Shown: positions 28,663-39,117 of the stretch, in pieces
Layout of the letters: the number at the start of each line of letters is the position of its first letter
Numbering within the stretch: the first letter of the stretch is position 1
Assembly: GCF_016918035.1 (NCBI RefSeq)
Contig: NZ_JAERWK010000010.1
Span: 62,001 to 126,000, forward strand
Source: Nakamurella leprariae
Lineage (GTDB): Bacteria > Actinomycetota > Actinomycetes > Mycobacteriales > Nakamurellaceae
Direction: 5' to 3'
DNA length: 64,000 nucleotides
Notes under the pieces: model-generated
Database searches by the model: none
What the model saw: the letters and a program-made list of their open reading frames with translations, nothing else
Told to the model about the DNA's origin: nothing
Position numbers and translations under genes: made by a program

Positions 28663-29352
28663 TCAGCGGCCGACGCCGTAGACGCCACGCGCCTCGTCGC
28701 GGACGACCTTGCCCAGCTGCAGTTCGATGACCCGCCGCCGCATCGAGTCGACGATCGAGTTGTCGTGCGTGGCCATCAACACGGTGGTGCCGGTGCGGTT
28801 GATCCGCTCCAGCAGCAGCATGATGTCGGCGCTGGTGTCCGGGTCCAGATTGCCGGTGGGCTCGTCGGCGAGCAGCAGCATCGGCCGGTTGGCGAACGCG
28901 CGAGCGATGGCCACCCGCTGCTGCTCACCACCGGAGAGCTCCCGCGGCAGCCGCTTGGCCTTGCCCTCGAGCCCGACCATCTCGAGCACCTCAGGCACGG
29001 TCTGCTTGACCGCGGCCCGCGACCGGCCGATCACCTCGAGGGCGAAGCCGACGTTCTGCTCGACGGTCTTGTTGTTCAGCAGCCGGAAGTCCTGGAACAC
29101 GCAGCCGATCCGGCGGCGGTGCGCCGGGACCCGCCCGGCCCGCATCCGGACCAGGTCATTGCCGTCGACCTCGAGGGTGCCGGACGTCGGTAGCTCCTCA
29201 CGCAGCAGCATCCGCAGCAGGGTGGACTTGCCGGAGCCGGACGGGCCGATGACGAAGGCGAACTCGCCCTTGTCGACGTCGAGGTCGACGCCGTCCAACG
29301 CGGGTCGCGTCGACGTCTTGTACCGCTTGGAGACGTTCGCCAGGTGAATCAC
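28663..29352 (-). CDS. ftsE: cell division ATP-binding protein FtsE
   Basis: ABC ATPase of 229 residues working with FtsX. Walker A G-P-S-G-S-G-K-S (36-43), Q-loop V-F-Q-D-F-R-L-L (typical of FtsE), signature L-S-G-G-E-Q-Q-R, Walker [13 protein letters not shown] and switch H in A-T-H-D. The GTG at 29352 is 8 nt after a TAGTAT box, so the transcript may be leaderless. Confidence 0.96.
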   Translation of the reverse strand: MIHLANVSKRYKTSTRPALDGVDLDVDKGEFAFVIGPSGSGKSTLLRMLLREELPTSGTLEVDGNDLVRMRAGRVPAHRRRIGCVFQDFRLLNNKTVEQNVGFALEVIGRSRAAVKQTVPEVLEMVGLEGKAKRLPRELSGGEQQRVAIARAFANRPMLLLADEPTGNLDPDTSADIMLLLERINRTGTTVLMATHDNSIVDSMRRRVIELQLGKVVRDEARGVYGVGR

Positions 29353-29360
29353 GGGTGCAC

Positions 29361-29366
29361 ATACTA
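29361..29366 (-). promoter_or_regulatory. -10 box of ftsE, probable leaderless transcript
   Basis: TAGTAT on the minus strand, 8 nt before the GTG of ftsE. No ribosome site between; -35 not recognisable. Confidence 0.5.
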
Positions 29367-29446
29367 ACCACGTTCCCGTTACCGGTCCGTGATCAACACT
29401 CCGACCGACAACCGCCGATCGAGCGATTCACGCCGAACAGCAGTCG

Positions 29447-30298
29447 CTACGACGCGGTCAGCGCCGCCACCGTGGGAGCATGCAGCCGCCCATTGGTAGC
29501 AATGGCACTGGTCGTCGACCAGTCAACCGTCGCTCCGCGAACATCTGTGAACCGCCCGCCGGCTTCGGTCACGATGGGCACCAGCGCGGCCAGGTCCCAG
29601 ACCGACAGCTCCGGCTCCGCGGCCAGGTCGACGGCTCCCTCGGCGACCAGCACGTAGGACCAGAAGTCGCCGTACGCCCGCGTCCGCCAGCAGGACCGCT
29701 GCAGCCGCAGGAACGGCTCGAGGGCGCCCGCCTGCTCCCATTCGCCCAGCTCGGAGTAGGACAGGGACGCGTCGGCCAGGTCGGCCACGCCCGAGACCCG
29801 GCACACCCGGGACGGACCGCCGAACGCACTGGTGCGCGCCCCGCGGCCGGCGCCGGCCCACCAGCGGCGACCCAGCGCGGGGGCGGACACCACCCCGGTG
29901 GTGATCTCGTCGCCGACGAACAGGGCGATGAGCGTGGCCCACACCGGGACCCCGCGGACGAAGTTCTTGGTGCCGTCGATCGGATCGATCACCCACCGGC
30001 GGGCCACGGCGTCACCGTTCTGGCCCGCACCGGTGTCCCCCAGCCCGAACTCCTCGCCGACCACCACGTCCGTGGGCCGGGCCGCGGCCAGGTGCCGGCG
30101 CAGGGCGGTCTCGACGGCCAGGTCGGCGTCCGTCACCGGCGTCAGGTCCGGCTTGCTGGTCACCTGCAGGTCCCCGGCGCCGAACCGCGGCAGGCTGACC
30201 GCGTCGGCCAGGTCGGCCAGCGCCAGCGCCACGGCCAGGTCGTCGTCCGGGGCGCCGGAGTCCTGCTCGGACGGAACAGTGTGGTGCGGGTCGGTCAC
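29447..30298 (-). CDS. hisN: inositol monophosphatase family, probable histidinol-phosphatase
   Basis: Li-sensitive Mg phosphatase fold, 283 residues from the GTG at 30298. Metal site: G-E-E near residue 80, W-V-I-D-P-I-D-G-T-K-N-F and the C-terminal S-V-W-D-L-A-A-L-V-P-I-V-T-E-A-G-G. Actinobacterial members of this type are the HisN histidinol-phosphatases; inositol-phosphatase activity is the alternative. The start at 30298 was preferred over the in-frame GTG at 30307 because the latter overlaps a TACAGT -10 box. Confidence 0.82.
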   Translation of the reverse strand: MTDPHHTVPSEQDSGAPDDDLAVALALADLADAVSLPRFGAGDLQVTSKPDLTPVTDADLAVETALRRHLAAARPTDVVVGEEFGLGDTGAGQNGDAVARRWVIDPIDGTKNFVRGVPVWATLIALFVGDEITTGVVSAPALGRRWWAGAGRGARTSAFGGPSRVCRVSGVADLADASLSYSELGEWEQAGALEPFLRLQRSCWRTRAYGDFWSYVLVAEGAVDLAAEPELSVWDLAALVPIVTEAGGRFTDVRGATVDWSTTSAIATNGRLHAPTVAALTAS

Positions 30299-30305
30299 GG
30301 CCGAC

Positions 30306-30311
30306 ACTGTA
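30306..30311 (-). promoter_or_regulatory. -10 box of hisN
   Basis: TACAGT on the minus strand, 7 nt before the GTG at 30298; leaderless initiation is likely and it fixes the choice of start. Confidence 0.45.
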
Positions 30312-30389
30312 GGGCGCTCACGCCCGTCGACCCAGGTCCGCCCAGTTCCGGCCGAGCAGGCCGACCGCGCGACGGCATCACCGTCTGAT

Positions 30390-30615
30390 GGTCGCTGCGT
30401 CCTCGCTCCGTGTCATTGGTCGCTGCGTCCTCCGCTCGTGCCACGCTCCGTCCTCACTCCGTGTCATTGGTCGCTGCGTCCTCCGCTCGTCCCTCGCTCC
30501 GTCCTCACTCCGTGTCATTGGTCGCTGCGTCCTCCGCTCGTCCCTCGCTCCGTCCTCGCTCCGTGTCATTGGTCGCTGCGTCCTCCGCTCGTCCCTCGCT
30601 CCGTCCTCGCTCCGT
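30390..30615. repeat. 51-bp direct repeat array, about 4.4 copies
   Basis: GGTCGCTGCGTCCTC recurs at 30390, 30418, 30469, 30520 and 30571; the last three steps are exactly 51 bp, and the first unit is shortened to 28 bp. Each full unit contains GTGTCATTGGTCGCTGCG and GCTCGTCCCTCGCTC. Units are contiguous, without spacers. Because 51 is a multiple of three and stops are rare, several frames stay open through it, producing spurious repeat proteins on both strands. It lies between hisN and the gene starting at 30632. Confidence 0.92.
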
Positions 30616-30631
30616 GGCGCAGGATGATCTG

Positions 30632-31972
30632 GTGAGCAGTGGGCTGGCACCGAGCGCGCTCGTCGAACGGGCCCGGAACGTCCTCTACGGCGTCGAGCCC
30701 GACGCCTTCCTGGTGGAGCGCACGGCGCTGGTCCGCGCCGCCCGGGCCGCGGGCGACCGGCCTGCCGCCCGAGCCATCGGCGCGCTGCGCCGGCCGACCC
30801 GCAGCGCGGACGCGGTGAACCGGTTGGCCCGCCGGCAACCGGCGTCGCTGGAACAGCTGCTCGAGGTCGGGGACCAGCTGCGGGCGGCGTACCGCACGGC
30901 GGACGCCGCCGCCATGCGTGAGCTGACCCGGCGAAGGCGCACCCTGCTCCCGCGATTGGTCACCGCGGCCGGCGCCCTGGTCGGTGACCCGGACCCGTCC
31001 GCCGCCTTCCGGGACGAGGTGACCGCGACGCTGTCCGCCGCCCTGGCCGACCCGGACGCCGCGGCGACGGTGCGACGCGGGGTGGTCAGCCGACCGCTGC
31101 TCTGGGACGCCTTCGCCGAGCAAGCGTTGGGCCAGGACGAGGCGACGGTCGGCGGCGGCACCGAGAGCGATGGTGAGGCCCGCACTCCCGCGCCGGACGC
31201 TCGTCCGAGTCTGGTCGACCTGCTGGCCGCGGCCGTGGCGTCGCGCCCGTCGCCGCCGGGCCGCGCACCGGGCGAGCGCCGCGATCCCGCCGAGGAGGAC
31301 CCGGATGACGTGGCGAACGACCTGGACCGCCGCGACATTTCGGGCGACGCCGAGGACAAGGACGCCGGGCACGACGACGACCACGACCACGACCCGGGGT
31401 CGGCGGTCGCACCCCCGACCCCGCGCCGGCTTGCGCCGTTCGGCCCGGCCATCGCTCGCCGGCCGGTGCGGTCCGGTGTCCGCCCGGCGCCGTCGCCCGA
31501 CCCGTCACCCAGGGCGGCGGGCCGCCCCAGGCCGGAGCGGCCCTCGGCCGATCCGCGCGCCGCCGGTCCGGACGCCGGACCGGACGGGGCGGCACCGCGA
31601 TCGGTCTCGGCGCTGCGCCGGTCGACCGAGGACCTGGCCGTCGCTGCCGCCGCGGCCGTGGCCGCCCGCCGCGCCGCCGAGGAGGCGGAGGCGACGGCCC
31701 GAGAGCGGGCCCGGGCCGTGCTGGCCGACGCGGACGCCGCGGTCGGCATCGCGAGCGCCGACCTGATGGAGACGCAGGACCGGGTCCGAGTGGTGCAGGA
31801 GCTGCTCACCGATGCACACCGCAGGGTGGACGACGCCCGGCTCGCGGTCCGTCGCGCCAGACTCGACCGGGCCAAGGCCATCGAGCTGGCCCGCTCCCTG
31901 GGGATCGAGGTCACCGACCCGGACGCCACCGCCCCGGCCGAGTCCGCCGACCACGACGTTTCCGCCGACTGA
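30632..31972 (+). CDS. hypothetical protein with C-terminal coiled coil
   Basis: 446 residues from the GTG at 30632 (AGGA 8 nt upstream). Not assigned to a family. Three parts: an ordered N-terminal domain (about 1-170; R-A-R-N-V-L-Y-G-V-E-P-D-A-F-L near the start, then helices rich in Arg/Ala), a long disordered Pro/Asp/Arg linker (170-330) and an Ala/Glu/Arg coiled coil (about 335-430). A structural or DNA-associated role is possible but unproven. The frame is open further upstream through the 51-bp repeat; including it would add a repetitive S-L-V-A-A-S-S-A-R extension, which was rejected. Confidence 0.65.
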   Translation: MSSGLAPSALVERARNVLYGVEPDAFLVERTALVRAARAAGDRPAARAIGALRRPTRSADAVNRLARRQPASLEQLLEVGDQLRAAYRTADAAAMRELTRRRRTLLPRLVTAAGALVGDPDPSAAFRDEVTATLSAALADPDAAATVRRGVVSRPLLWDAFAEQALGQDEATVGGGTESDGEARTPAPDARPSLVDLLAAAVASRPSPPGRAPGERRDPAEEDPDDVANDLDRRDISGDAEDKDAGHDDDHDHDPGSAVAPPTPRRLAPFGPAIARRPVRSGVRPAPSPDPSPRAAGRPRPERPSADPRAAGPDAGPDGAAPRSVSALRRSTEDLAVAAAAAVAARRAAEEAEATARERARAVLADADAAVGIASADLMETQDRVRVVQELLTDAHRRVDDARLAVRRARLDRAKAIELARSLGIEVTDPDATAPAESADHDVSAD

Positions 31973-32285
31973 GGTCACCCACCTGCCCGCCGGCACTGCG
32001 CCAGCCCAGGCCCGCAGCGTGTGGGCCCGGGCGCACGGTCTGCTCGTCCTGGAGGTCGCCGACCGCTCCCCCGCCGGCGCTGACCTGGACGCGGCCTGAC
32101 GGGTGCTCATCGACACCGTGGTGGCCGGACCTCCGCCGAACCGGCGCCCGGTCAGCCCGTGCTCGTCCAGGAACGCGTCGAGGTCGTCCTGCAGCACGGC
32201 CTGCAGTCGCAGCATCCGGTCGAAGGTGTCCTCCGCACCGTCATGCGGACAATGCATCAACCATCTTGACCATCAAGCCGCCTGA
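31973..32285. other. 313-bp gene-poor spacer with decayed sequence
   Basis: Apart from the TetR-like remnant, the only other protein-like stretch is on the minus strand from 32260 (T-F-D-R-M-L-R-L-Q-A-V-L-Q-D-D-L-D-A-F-L), about 45 codons before it turns to shadow sequence. It was not recognised and may be another gene fragment. Confidence 0.35.
31975..32099 (+). pseudogene. possible remnant of a TetR-type regulator C-terminus
   Basis: About 40 in-frame codons ending at 32099 give A-R-S-V-W-A-R-A-H-G-L-L-V-L-E-V-A-D and P-A-G-A-D-L-D-A-A, which resembles the last helices of TetR_C (WHG-type) regulators. No DNA-binding domain precedes it, so it would be a leftover fragment. Confidence 0.35.
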
Positions 32286-34967
32286 TCATTGCGGCCCAGC
32301 GTCGGAGTCCGCTGCCGCCGCGTCCGTCCGTTCCAGGAAATCGGCCACCGACCGGGCCAACCCACGCACGTGCGGCTCCCGCAGCACCGAGTGATGGTCG
32401 CCGGGCAGGTGCACCACCGACCACGGACCGTTCAGCGTCCGCCCCCAGGCCATCCGCTGGTCGCGGTCCGGACCGTCAGCGGCGACCACCAGGGCACGCC
32501 CGGTCCAGGGCTGCGGTCGGTACCGACGGGTGAGGAACCGGGCCTGACGGTAGAAGCGCGGATACTGCCCCTGCCCACGGTCGGGCCCGATCCCGGAGAG
32601 CAGCATGCCGACCACGTCCCGGGCCCGCAGCAGCCGGGAGCGCGACCGGTCGGCGGGCACCCGGGAGCCCGGCGGCAGTGCGTCCACCACGACCAGGCCG
32701 TCCACCGTCTCGCCGGCCGCGGTCAACTGCCGGGCCACCTCGACGGCGAGTACGGCCCCGAAGGAGTGTCCGAGCAGGCGGTACGGGCCGTGCGGCTGCA
32801 CCGAGCGGAGCGCCCGGACCTGGCGGCGGGCGGCGGCCTCGACCGACCAGTCCGGCACAGCGCGGTGCTCCAGCCCGTGCGCCTGCAGTCCCCAGACCGG
32901 CAGGTCGTCGCGCAGGTGCCGGACCAGCGGGACGAACGCCATCGCCAGACCGCCACCGCCGGCCAAGCAGAACAGCGGCCGCCCGGTCCCCTCCCGCCGC
33001 AACGGCACCAGGGTCGAGTACCGGCGGTCCGTCGGCATCCCGCCCTGCAGGGCGTGGGCGAACTCGGCCACCGTGGCCGACTCCAGCAGCGCCTGGGAGT
33101 CCACGTCCGGGATGCGCAGCTCGATCGCCACCAGGGCCAGCAGTTCCTCGGCGGCCAGCGAATCGCCGCCCAGTTCGAAGAAGTCGTCGTGCACGCCGAC
33201 CTCGGGCAGTTGCAGCACCCGGGCCCACAGGTCGGCGACCACACCCTCCCAGTCGGTCCGGGGCGGGGTGCCACCCGGTACGAAGAGCGGCGCCGGCGGC
33301 AGGGCGAACCGATCGATCTTGCCGCGCTCGGTGCGCGGCAGCCGTTCCAGGAACACGACGGTCTCCGGCACCATCCACGGCGGCAGCACCTCGCGCAGCC
33401 GGGAACGGACCGAGGCCGCGGCGGGCTTCTCGGCGGTGGACACCACGTAGGCGACCAGCCGGGTGCGGCCGGCGCTGTCGTCGCCGACCACCACGGACTC
33501 GCGGATGTCGGGCAGGGCGAACAGGGCGGCGTCGACCTCGCCCGGCTCCACCAGGTAGCTGCGGACCTTGACGCTGTGGTCCCGTCGCCCGAGCAGCAGG
33601 AAGCAGCCACGTTCGTCGATGCGGCCGACGTCGGCGCTGCGGAACCGCCGCCGCCCGTCGGGCAGTTCGGCGAAGGACTCCGCCGTCTTGACCGGGTCCC
33701 GCCAGTACCGCCGGGCGATGTACCGGCCCGTGACGGTGACCACTCCGGTGCCAGGGGCGGAATCCTGCTCGGGCTCGACCTCGAGCTGCAGTTCGGTCAC
33801 CGGCCAGCCGACCGGCAACTGGCCGCTCTGCCCGGGCTCGCCGGACTCCCCCGGCACCAGCGGCAGCACCGAGGCCAGTCCGGTCTCGCTGGCGCCCCAC
33901 CGGTTCGACAGCGCACAGTCCGGCGGCAGCACCGCCCGCAACGCGGCGGCGTCGCTGTGGTGCATCGCCTCGCTGGTCAGGGTGAGTGACCGGAAGTCGG
34001 CCAGCCGTTCACCGTCGGGGACCAGCGCGACCAGCGCGCGGCCCATCGACGGCGTGGTGTTCACCACGGTGACGCCGCTGCCGCGCAGCCAGGCCAGCAC
34101 GTCGCCGGTGCCGGCCGCGCGGAGGTCGCGCAGGTGCTGACGCGCGCCGACCTGCAGGCCGGCCAGAGTGTGGTCCAGACCTGCCGAGAAGCCCAACGGC
34201 AGCACGCTGGCCAGCACGTCGTCGGCGTCGTACGTGCCGTCGCGGACCGAGACGTTCCAGGCACTGCGCGGGAACAGCCGGTGGTCGTAGACCACGCCCT
34301 TGGGCCGACCGGTGGTACCGGAGGTGAACACCAGGGCCGCCGGTGCGAGCACCTCTGGCTCCGGCTGCCCCTCGGGCACCAGGTCCCCGGCCCGGGCCCG
34401 GGCGTCGGCACTGGGGTCCGCGAGCGCGTCGCCCGTCGGGATGGGCACCAGGGTGAGCGGTCGACCGGCCGGAGCGGCCGCAGCCAGTCGCTCGGCCCGG
34501 TCGCGATGGGCTGGGTCGTGCACCACCGCCCGGGCCCCCGACCCCTCGAGGTACTGCAGCAGCCGGGGATGCGGCAGGGCGTGGTCCAGCACCACCACCG
34601 GCGACCCGGCGGCGATGACCCCGATCACCGCGGCGACGGTCTCGGCCCGGTGCGCGGCCAGCACGGCGACCGGGTCGACCTCGGTGTCGTCGGCGTCCGG
34701 GTGCCAGCGCCGGAACGACAGGCCGGCCACCGCCCGAGCGGTCCGGGCGGCCAGTTCGGCCACCTCGCCGAAGGTCATCGACCGCTCGTCGTCGACGAGC
34801 GCGACGGCGTCGGGTTGGGCGGCGATCACCGTGCGCAGCCGGGCCAGCAGCCCGGCGTCCGCATCAGCCGGTGTGTTGGCCGGCACCCGGCGCACGGTCC
34901 GCCGCCAGGGATGGGCGCGGAAGTCCGGACCGGTGGCCGTCGGGACCGCAGCGTCGCCGGAGGTCAC
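32286..34967 (-). CDS. stand-alone NRPS-like enzyme, adenylation-carrier-thioesterase (A-T-TE)
   Basis: 893 residues. A domain (about 30-570): A3 T-S-G-T-T-G-R-P-K-G, A5 N-R-W-G-A-S-E-T-G, A7 F-R-S-A-D-V-G, A8 R-D-H-S-V-K-V-R-S-Y-L-V-E-P-G-E, A10 lysine in R-T-E-R-G-K-I-D-R. Carrier domain with F-F-E-L-G-G-D-S-L (S603 carries phosphopantetheine). Type-I thioesterase with G-H-S-F-G (S735) and a late D-H-H. There is no condensation domain. In the A4 region the usual F-D-x-S is F-S-A-G, lacking the Asp that binds an alpha-amino group, so the substrate may be a keto, hydroxy or aryl acid (inference). Overlaps the cupin gene by ATGA. Confidence 0.9.
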   Translation of the reverse strand: MTSGDAAVPTATGPDFRAHPWRRTVRRVPANTPADADAGLLARLRTVIAAQPDAVALVDDERSMTFGEVAELAARTARAVAGLSFRRWHPDADDTEVDPVAVLAAHRAETVAAVIGVIAAGSPVVVLDHALPHPRLLQYLEGSGARAVVHDPAHRDRAERLAAAAPAGRPLTLVPIPTGDALADPSADARARAGDLVPEGQPEPEVLAPAALVFTSGTTGRPKGVVYDHRLFPRSAWNVSVRDGTYDADDVLASVLPLGFSAGLDHTLAGLQVGARQHLRDLRAAGTGDVLAWLRGSGVTVVNTTPSMGRALVALVPDGERLADFRSLTLTSEAMHHSDAAALRAVLPPDCALSNRWGASETGLASVLPLVPGESGEPGQSGQLPVGWPVTELQLEVEPEQDSAPGTGVVTVTGRYIARRYWRDPVKTAESFAELPDGRRRFRSADVGRIDERGCFLLLGRRDHSVKVRSYLVEPGEVDAALFALPDIRESVVVGDDSAGRTRLVAYVVSTAEKPAAASVRSRLREVLPPWMVPETVVFLERLPRTERGKIDRFALPPAPLFVPGGTPPRTDWEGVVADLWARVLQLPEVGVHDDFFELGGDSLAAEELLALVAIELRIPDVDSQALLESATVAEFAHALQGGMPTDRRYSTLVPLRREGTGRPLFCLAGGGGLAMAFVPLVRHLRDDLPVWGLQAHGLEHRAVPDWSVEAAARRQVRALRSVQPHGPYRLLGHSFGAVLAVEVARQLTAAGETVDGLVVVDALPPGSRVPADRSRSRLLRARDVVGMLLSGIGPDRGQGQYPRFYRQARFLTRRYRPQPWTGRALVVAADGPDRDQRMAWGRTLNGPWSVVHLPGDHHSVLREPHVRGLARSVADFLERTDAAAADSDAGPQ

Positions 34968-35494
34968 TGCTGGCGGGCTCCCACCAGGACGAAGACGGCC
35001 CGGGCGGGCTCGGCGAACGGGTTGCGCCAGGCGTGCCGGGTGCCGTTCTGCACGACCACGTCACCGGGAGCCAGCTCGGTGGTGTGACCGTCGTCCAGCT
35101 CCAGCACGACGCGACCGGACAGCACCACCCCGTAGTCGGTGGTCGGAGTGGTGTGGAAGCCCGGGGCGTCCGGCTCGAACAGCTCGGCCAGCCCGGGCGA
35201 GGCGGCCAGCTGCTGCTGTGCGGACAACGCGGGATCGAACTCCGGGGAGGCGTAGACGCTGTCCGGCGGCAGGGTCAGGTGGATGATCCGGGTGCCGCCG
35301 GGCTGCGGCACGAAGGAGGTCACCGCCGCGGTCGGGTCCTGGTGGTCGCTCGGCGAGGTCGGGTCGGTCGCCCAGACCAGCGAGGAGACGAACCCGGGAA
35401 CGGCGGTGATCTCGTCGGTGCGGGGCGGGGTGCCGTCGGAGACGACGGTGCTGCGGCCCTCGACGGTGCCGGTGACGACGCGGCGGACGCTCAT
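34964..35494 (-). CDS. cupin domain protein
   Basis: 176 residues from the ATG at 35494. A single cupin barrel occupies the C-terminal half: T-D-Y-G-V-V-L-S-G-R-V-V-L-E-L-D-D-G, then E-L-A-P-G-D-V-V-V-Q-N-G-T-R-H-A-W-R-N. The first cupin motif has few histidines, so metal binding is doubtful. It sits between an LLM oxidoreductase and the A-T-TE enzyme, sharing a 4-bp overlap with the latter, which points to a tailoring or binding role in the same pathway. Confidence 0.82.
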   Translation of the reverse strand: MSVRRVVTGTVEGRSTVVSDGTPPRTDEITAVPGFVSSLVWATDPTSPSDHQDPTAAVTSFVPQPGGTRIIHLTLPPDSVYASPEFDPALSAQQQLAASPGLAELFEPDAPGFHTTPTTDYGVVLSGRVVLELDDGHTTELAPGDVVVQNGTRHAWRNPFAEPARAVFVLVGARQQ

Positions 35495-35550
35495 GAGCTG
35501 ACTTCCTTGTTCGAGTGGGCGGGGCAGGCAGGAGTGCACAGCGGTGCGGG

Positions 35551-36597
35551 TCAGACCTGGTCGATGAGCGCCGCCGCCTCGGCGAACGTCTCGAGCTCAC
35601 GCGGGATGTCCGGGCCGGCCGGCTGGTACAGCACGGCGGTGGCTCCGGCGTCGCGCAGCGCGGCCAGCCGCCTGGCCACCTCCTGGCGATCTCCGGTCAT
35701 GGTGGTCCGGAGCACCAGTTCGCCCGACAGATACCGCTGGTCGATCTCGTTCGCCTCGATGAGGTGTCCGCGGTGGGTCTCCAGGTGCCGGCGGTGCTCG
35801 GGCACCGCGGCCAGCTCGGCCGCGTGCCCGACCTGGTCCGGGTGCCCGGCGACCGGGCCGTACTCCCCCATGTGCAGGGCCAGGGCGGCGCCCGGTCCGG
35901 CGGCGGCCAGCACCCGCGGGTCGTCGGCGGACTCCCCGTCGTCGAGCACCGTGCCCTGGAAGGTGATCGAACAGGGGCCCTCGTCGGCCATCCGGTCCTT
36001 GCCGTGCAACGGGTTGGTGAGCACGCCGTCGGCGACCCGGTCGGCGACCGCGAACCCCTTGGGTCCGTGTGCGGCGATCCAGATGGGGACGTCGACCGGC
36101 AGCCGGACCCCGGATGCCTCGCCGTGCAGCAGCGCGACGGTGCTGCCGTCCCACTCGACCGACTCGCCGGCGAGCAGGGCCCGCAGCGCCAGCACGTACT
36201 GCTCCACGTCGACCCAGCGGGCCGACTTCCGGCCGATGAGCGCGGAGCTGGTGAAGCCGGAGCCGACGACCAGGTCGGTGCGACCGGGCGCCAGCGCGGC
36301 CAGGTGGGCCGTCGCCGCGGCATTGGCGAGTACGTGACGCACGTGTGGCGTCACCACCCCGACTCCCACTCGGATCCGGGACGTGCGGACGGCGGCGACG
36401 GCCAGGGCCATCCAGACGTCGGCGTAGATGGATGGAGAGTCGTAGCACCAGGCCCGCTGGTACCCCAGCTGCTCCGCACGAACGATGTGGTCGGGCGTCG
36501 CGACACTCGTGGCGAACGCGCAGTTGATTTCCAGGGCGAACTCCCGCGTCGTGGATGGATGCGCTGGGTGAGCAGGGTGCGGCTGGCATTGAACCAT
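35551..36597 (-). CDS. LLM-class F420/flavin-dependent oxidoreductase
   Basis: 348 residues, first gene of the LLM-cupin-A-T-TE operon. TIM-barrel LLM features: A-E-Q-L-G-Y-Q-R-A-W-C-Y-D-S-P near residue 42, R-V-G-V-G-V-V-T-P, D-L-V-V-G-S-G-F-T-S and I-W-I-A-A-H-G-P-K-G. The last two are typical for the 5,10-methylene-H4MPT reductase-like, F420-using branch. The ATG at 36597 gives an extra 20 residues before the conserved E-I-N-C-A-F. Possibly oxidises the product released or loaded by the A-T-TE enzyme. Confidence 0.85.
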   Translation of the reverse strand: MVQCQPHPAHPAHPSTTREFALEINCAFATSVATPDHIVRAEQLGYQRAWCYDSPSIYADVWMALAVAAVRTSRIRVGVGVVTPHVRHVLANAAATAHLAALAPGRTDLVVGSGFTSSALIGRKSARWVDVEQYVLALRALLAGESVEWDGSTVALLHGEASGVRLPVDVPIWIAAHGPKGFAVADRVADGVLTNPLHGKDRMADEGPCSITFQGTVLDDGESADDPRVLAAAGPGAALALHMGEYGPVAGHPDQVGHAAELAAVPEHRRHLETHRGHLIEANEIDQRYLSGELVLRTTMTGDRQEVARRLAALRDAGATAVLYQPAGPDIPRELETFAEAAALIDQV

Positions 36598-36664
36598 TGG
36601 CGGCAGACGGTCGGGATGGCACCACGCGAGGTGTCACCGATCGTGATGGGTCGGGGTGCATCCA

Positions 36665-36692
36665 GCGGCCCGATCGGGGACGATCGGGCCGC
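36665..36692. terminator. perfect 12-bp hairpin in the divergent spacer upstream of tadA
   Basis: GCGGCCCGATCG, loop GGGA, then the exact complement. The 344-bp spacer 36598-36941 lies between two divergent starts, where a terminator is unexpected; the hairpin could be an operator or the remains of a removed gene's 3' end. No other gene is visible there. Confidence 0.5.
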
Positions 36693-36865
36693 GCTCCGCA
36701 CGCGTCACCGCGGACCATGACCCGGACGAGTCATCGTTCCGCCGTCGGCCCGGCCGGACGGACCAGGCCCGGTTCCGGCCCTCCTCGATCCGGCGATCCG
36801 CTCGCCTTCGCAGCGACGACGAACCGCGCGAAGACCGCCCGGACGGTTCCGCCCGGCTGTCGTAG

Positions 36866-38990
<2,125 letters not shown>

Positions 38991-39020
38991 GACCCGGCCG
39001 GCGACGTCCGGCGGACGGGT

Positions 39021-39026
39021 TACTCT
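39021..39026 (+). promoter_or_regulatory. -10 box upstream of the TPP riboswitch
   Basis: TACTCT lies 7-8 nt before the first riboswitch helix, at the right distance for a transcription start near 39033. Confidence 0.45.
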
Positions 39027-39032
39027 GACCCG

Positions 39033-39112
39033 CGACACGGGGTGCCCGGCCGAGGCGGCCGGGCTGAGAAAGACCCGTTGAACCTGATCTAGTTCGTACT
39101 AGCGAAGGGATG
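39033..39112 (+). promoter_or_regulatory. TPP riboswitch (THI element)
   Basis: Consensus blocks in order: ACACGGGGTGC, a GC-rich P3 hairpin CCGGCCGAGGCGGCCGG, CTGAGAAAGACCCGTTGAACCTGATC, then TAGTTCGTACTAGCGAAGGGA. The last block merges with the likely ribosome site (GGGA) 5 nt before the tenA ATG, so ligand binding probably blocks translation initiation. Controls tenA and probably the downstream binding-protein gene. Confidence 0.97.
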
Positions 39113-39117
39113 TCGCC

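Noticed and set aside
25738-30615. Repeat arrays as CRISPR
   Set aside because: Units are contiguous without unique spacers, longer than CRISPR repeats, and no cas gene is near.
31505-32260. 251-codon minus-strand frame overlapping the 30632 gene
   Set aside because: Only the first 45 codons look protein-like; the rest is antisense of the coiled-coil gene. Mentioned as possible remnant, not called as a gene.
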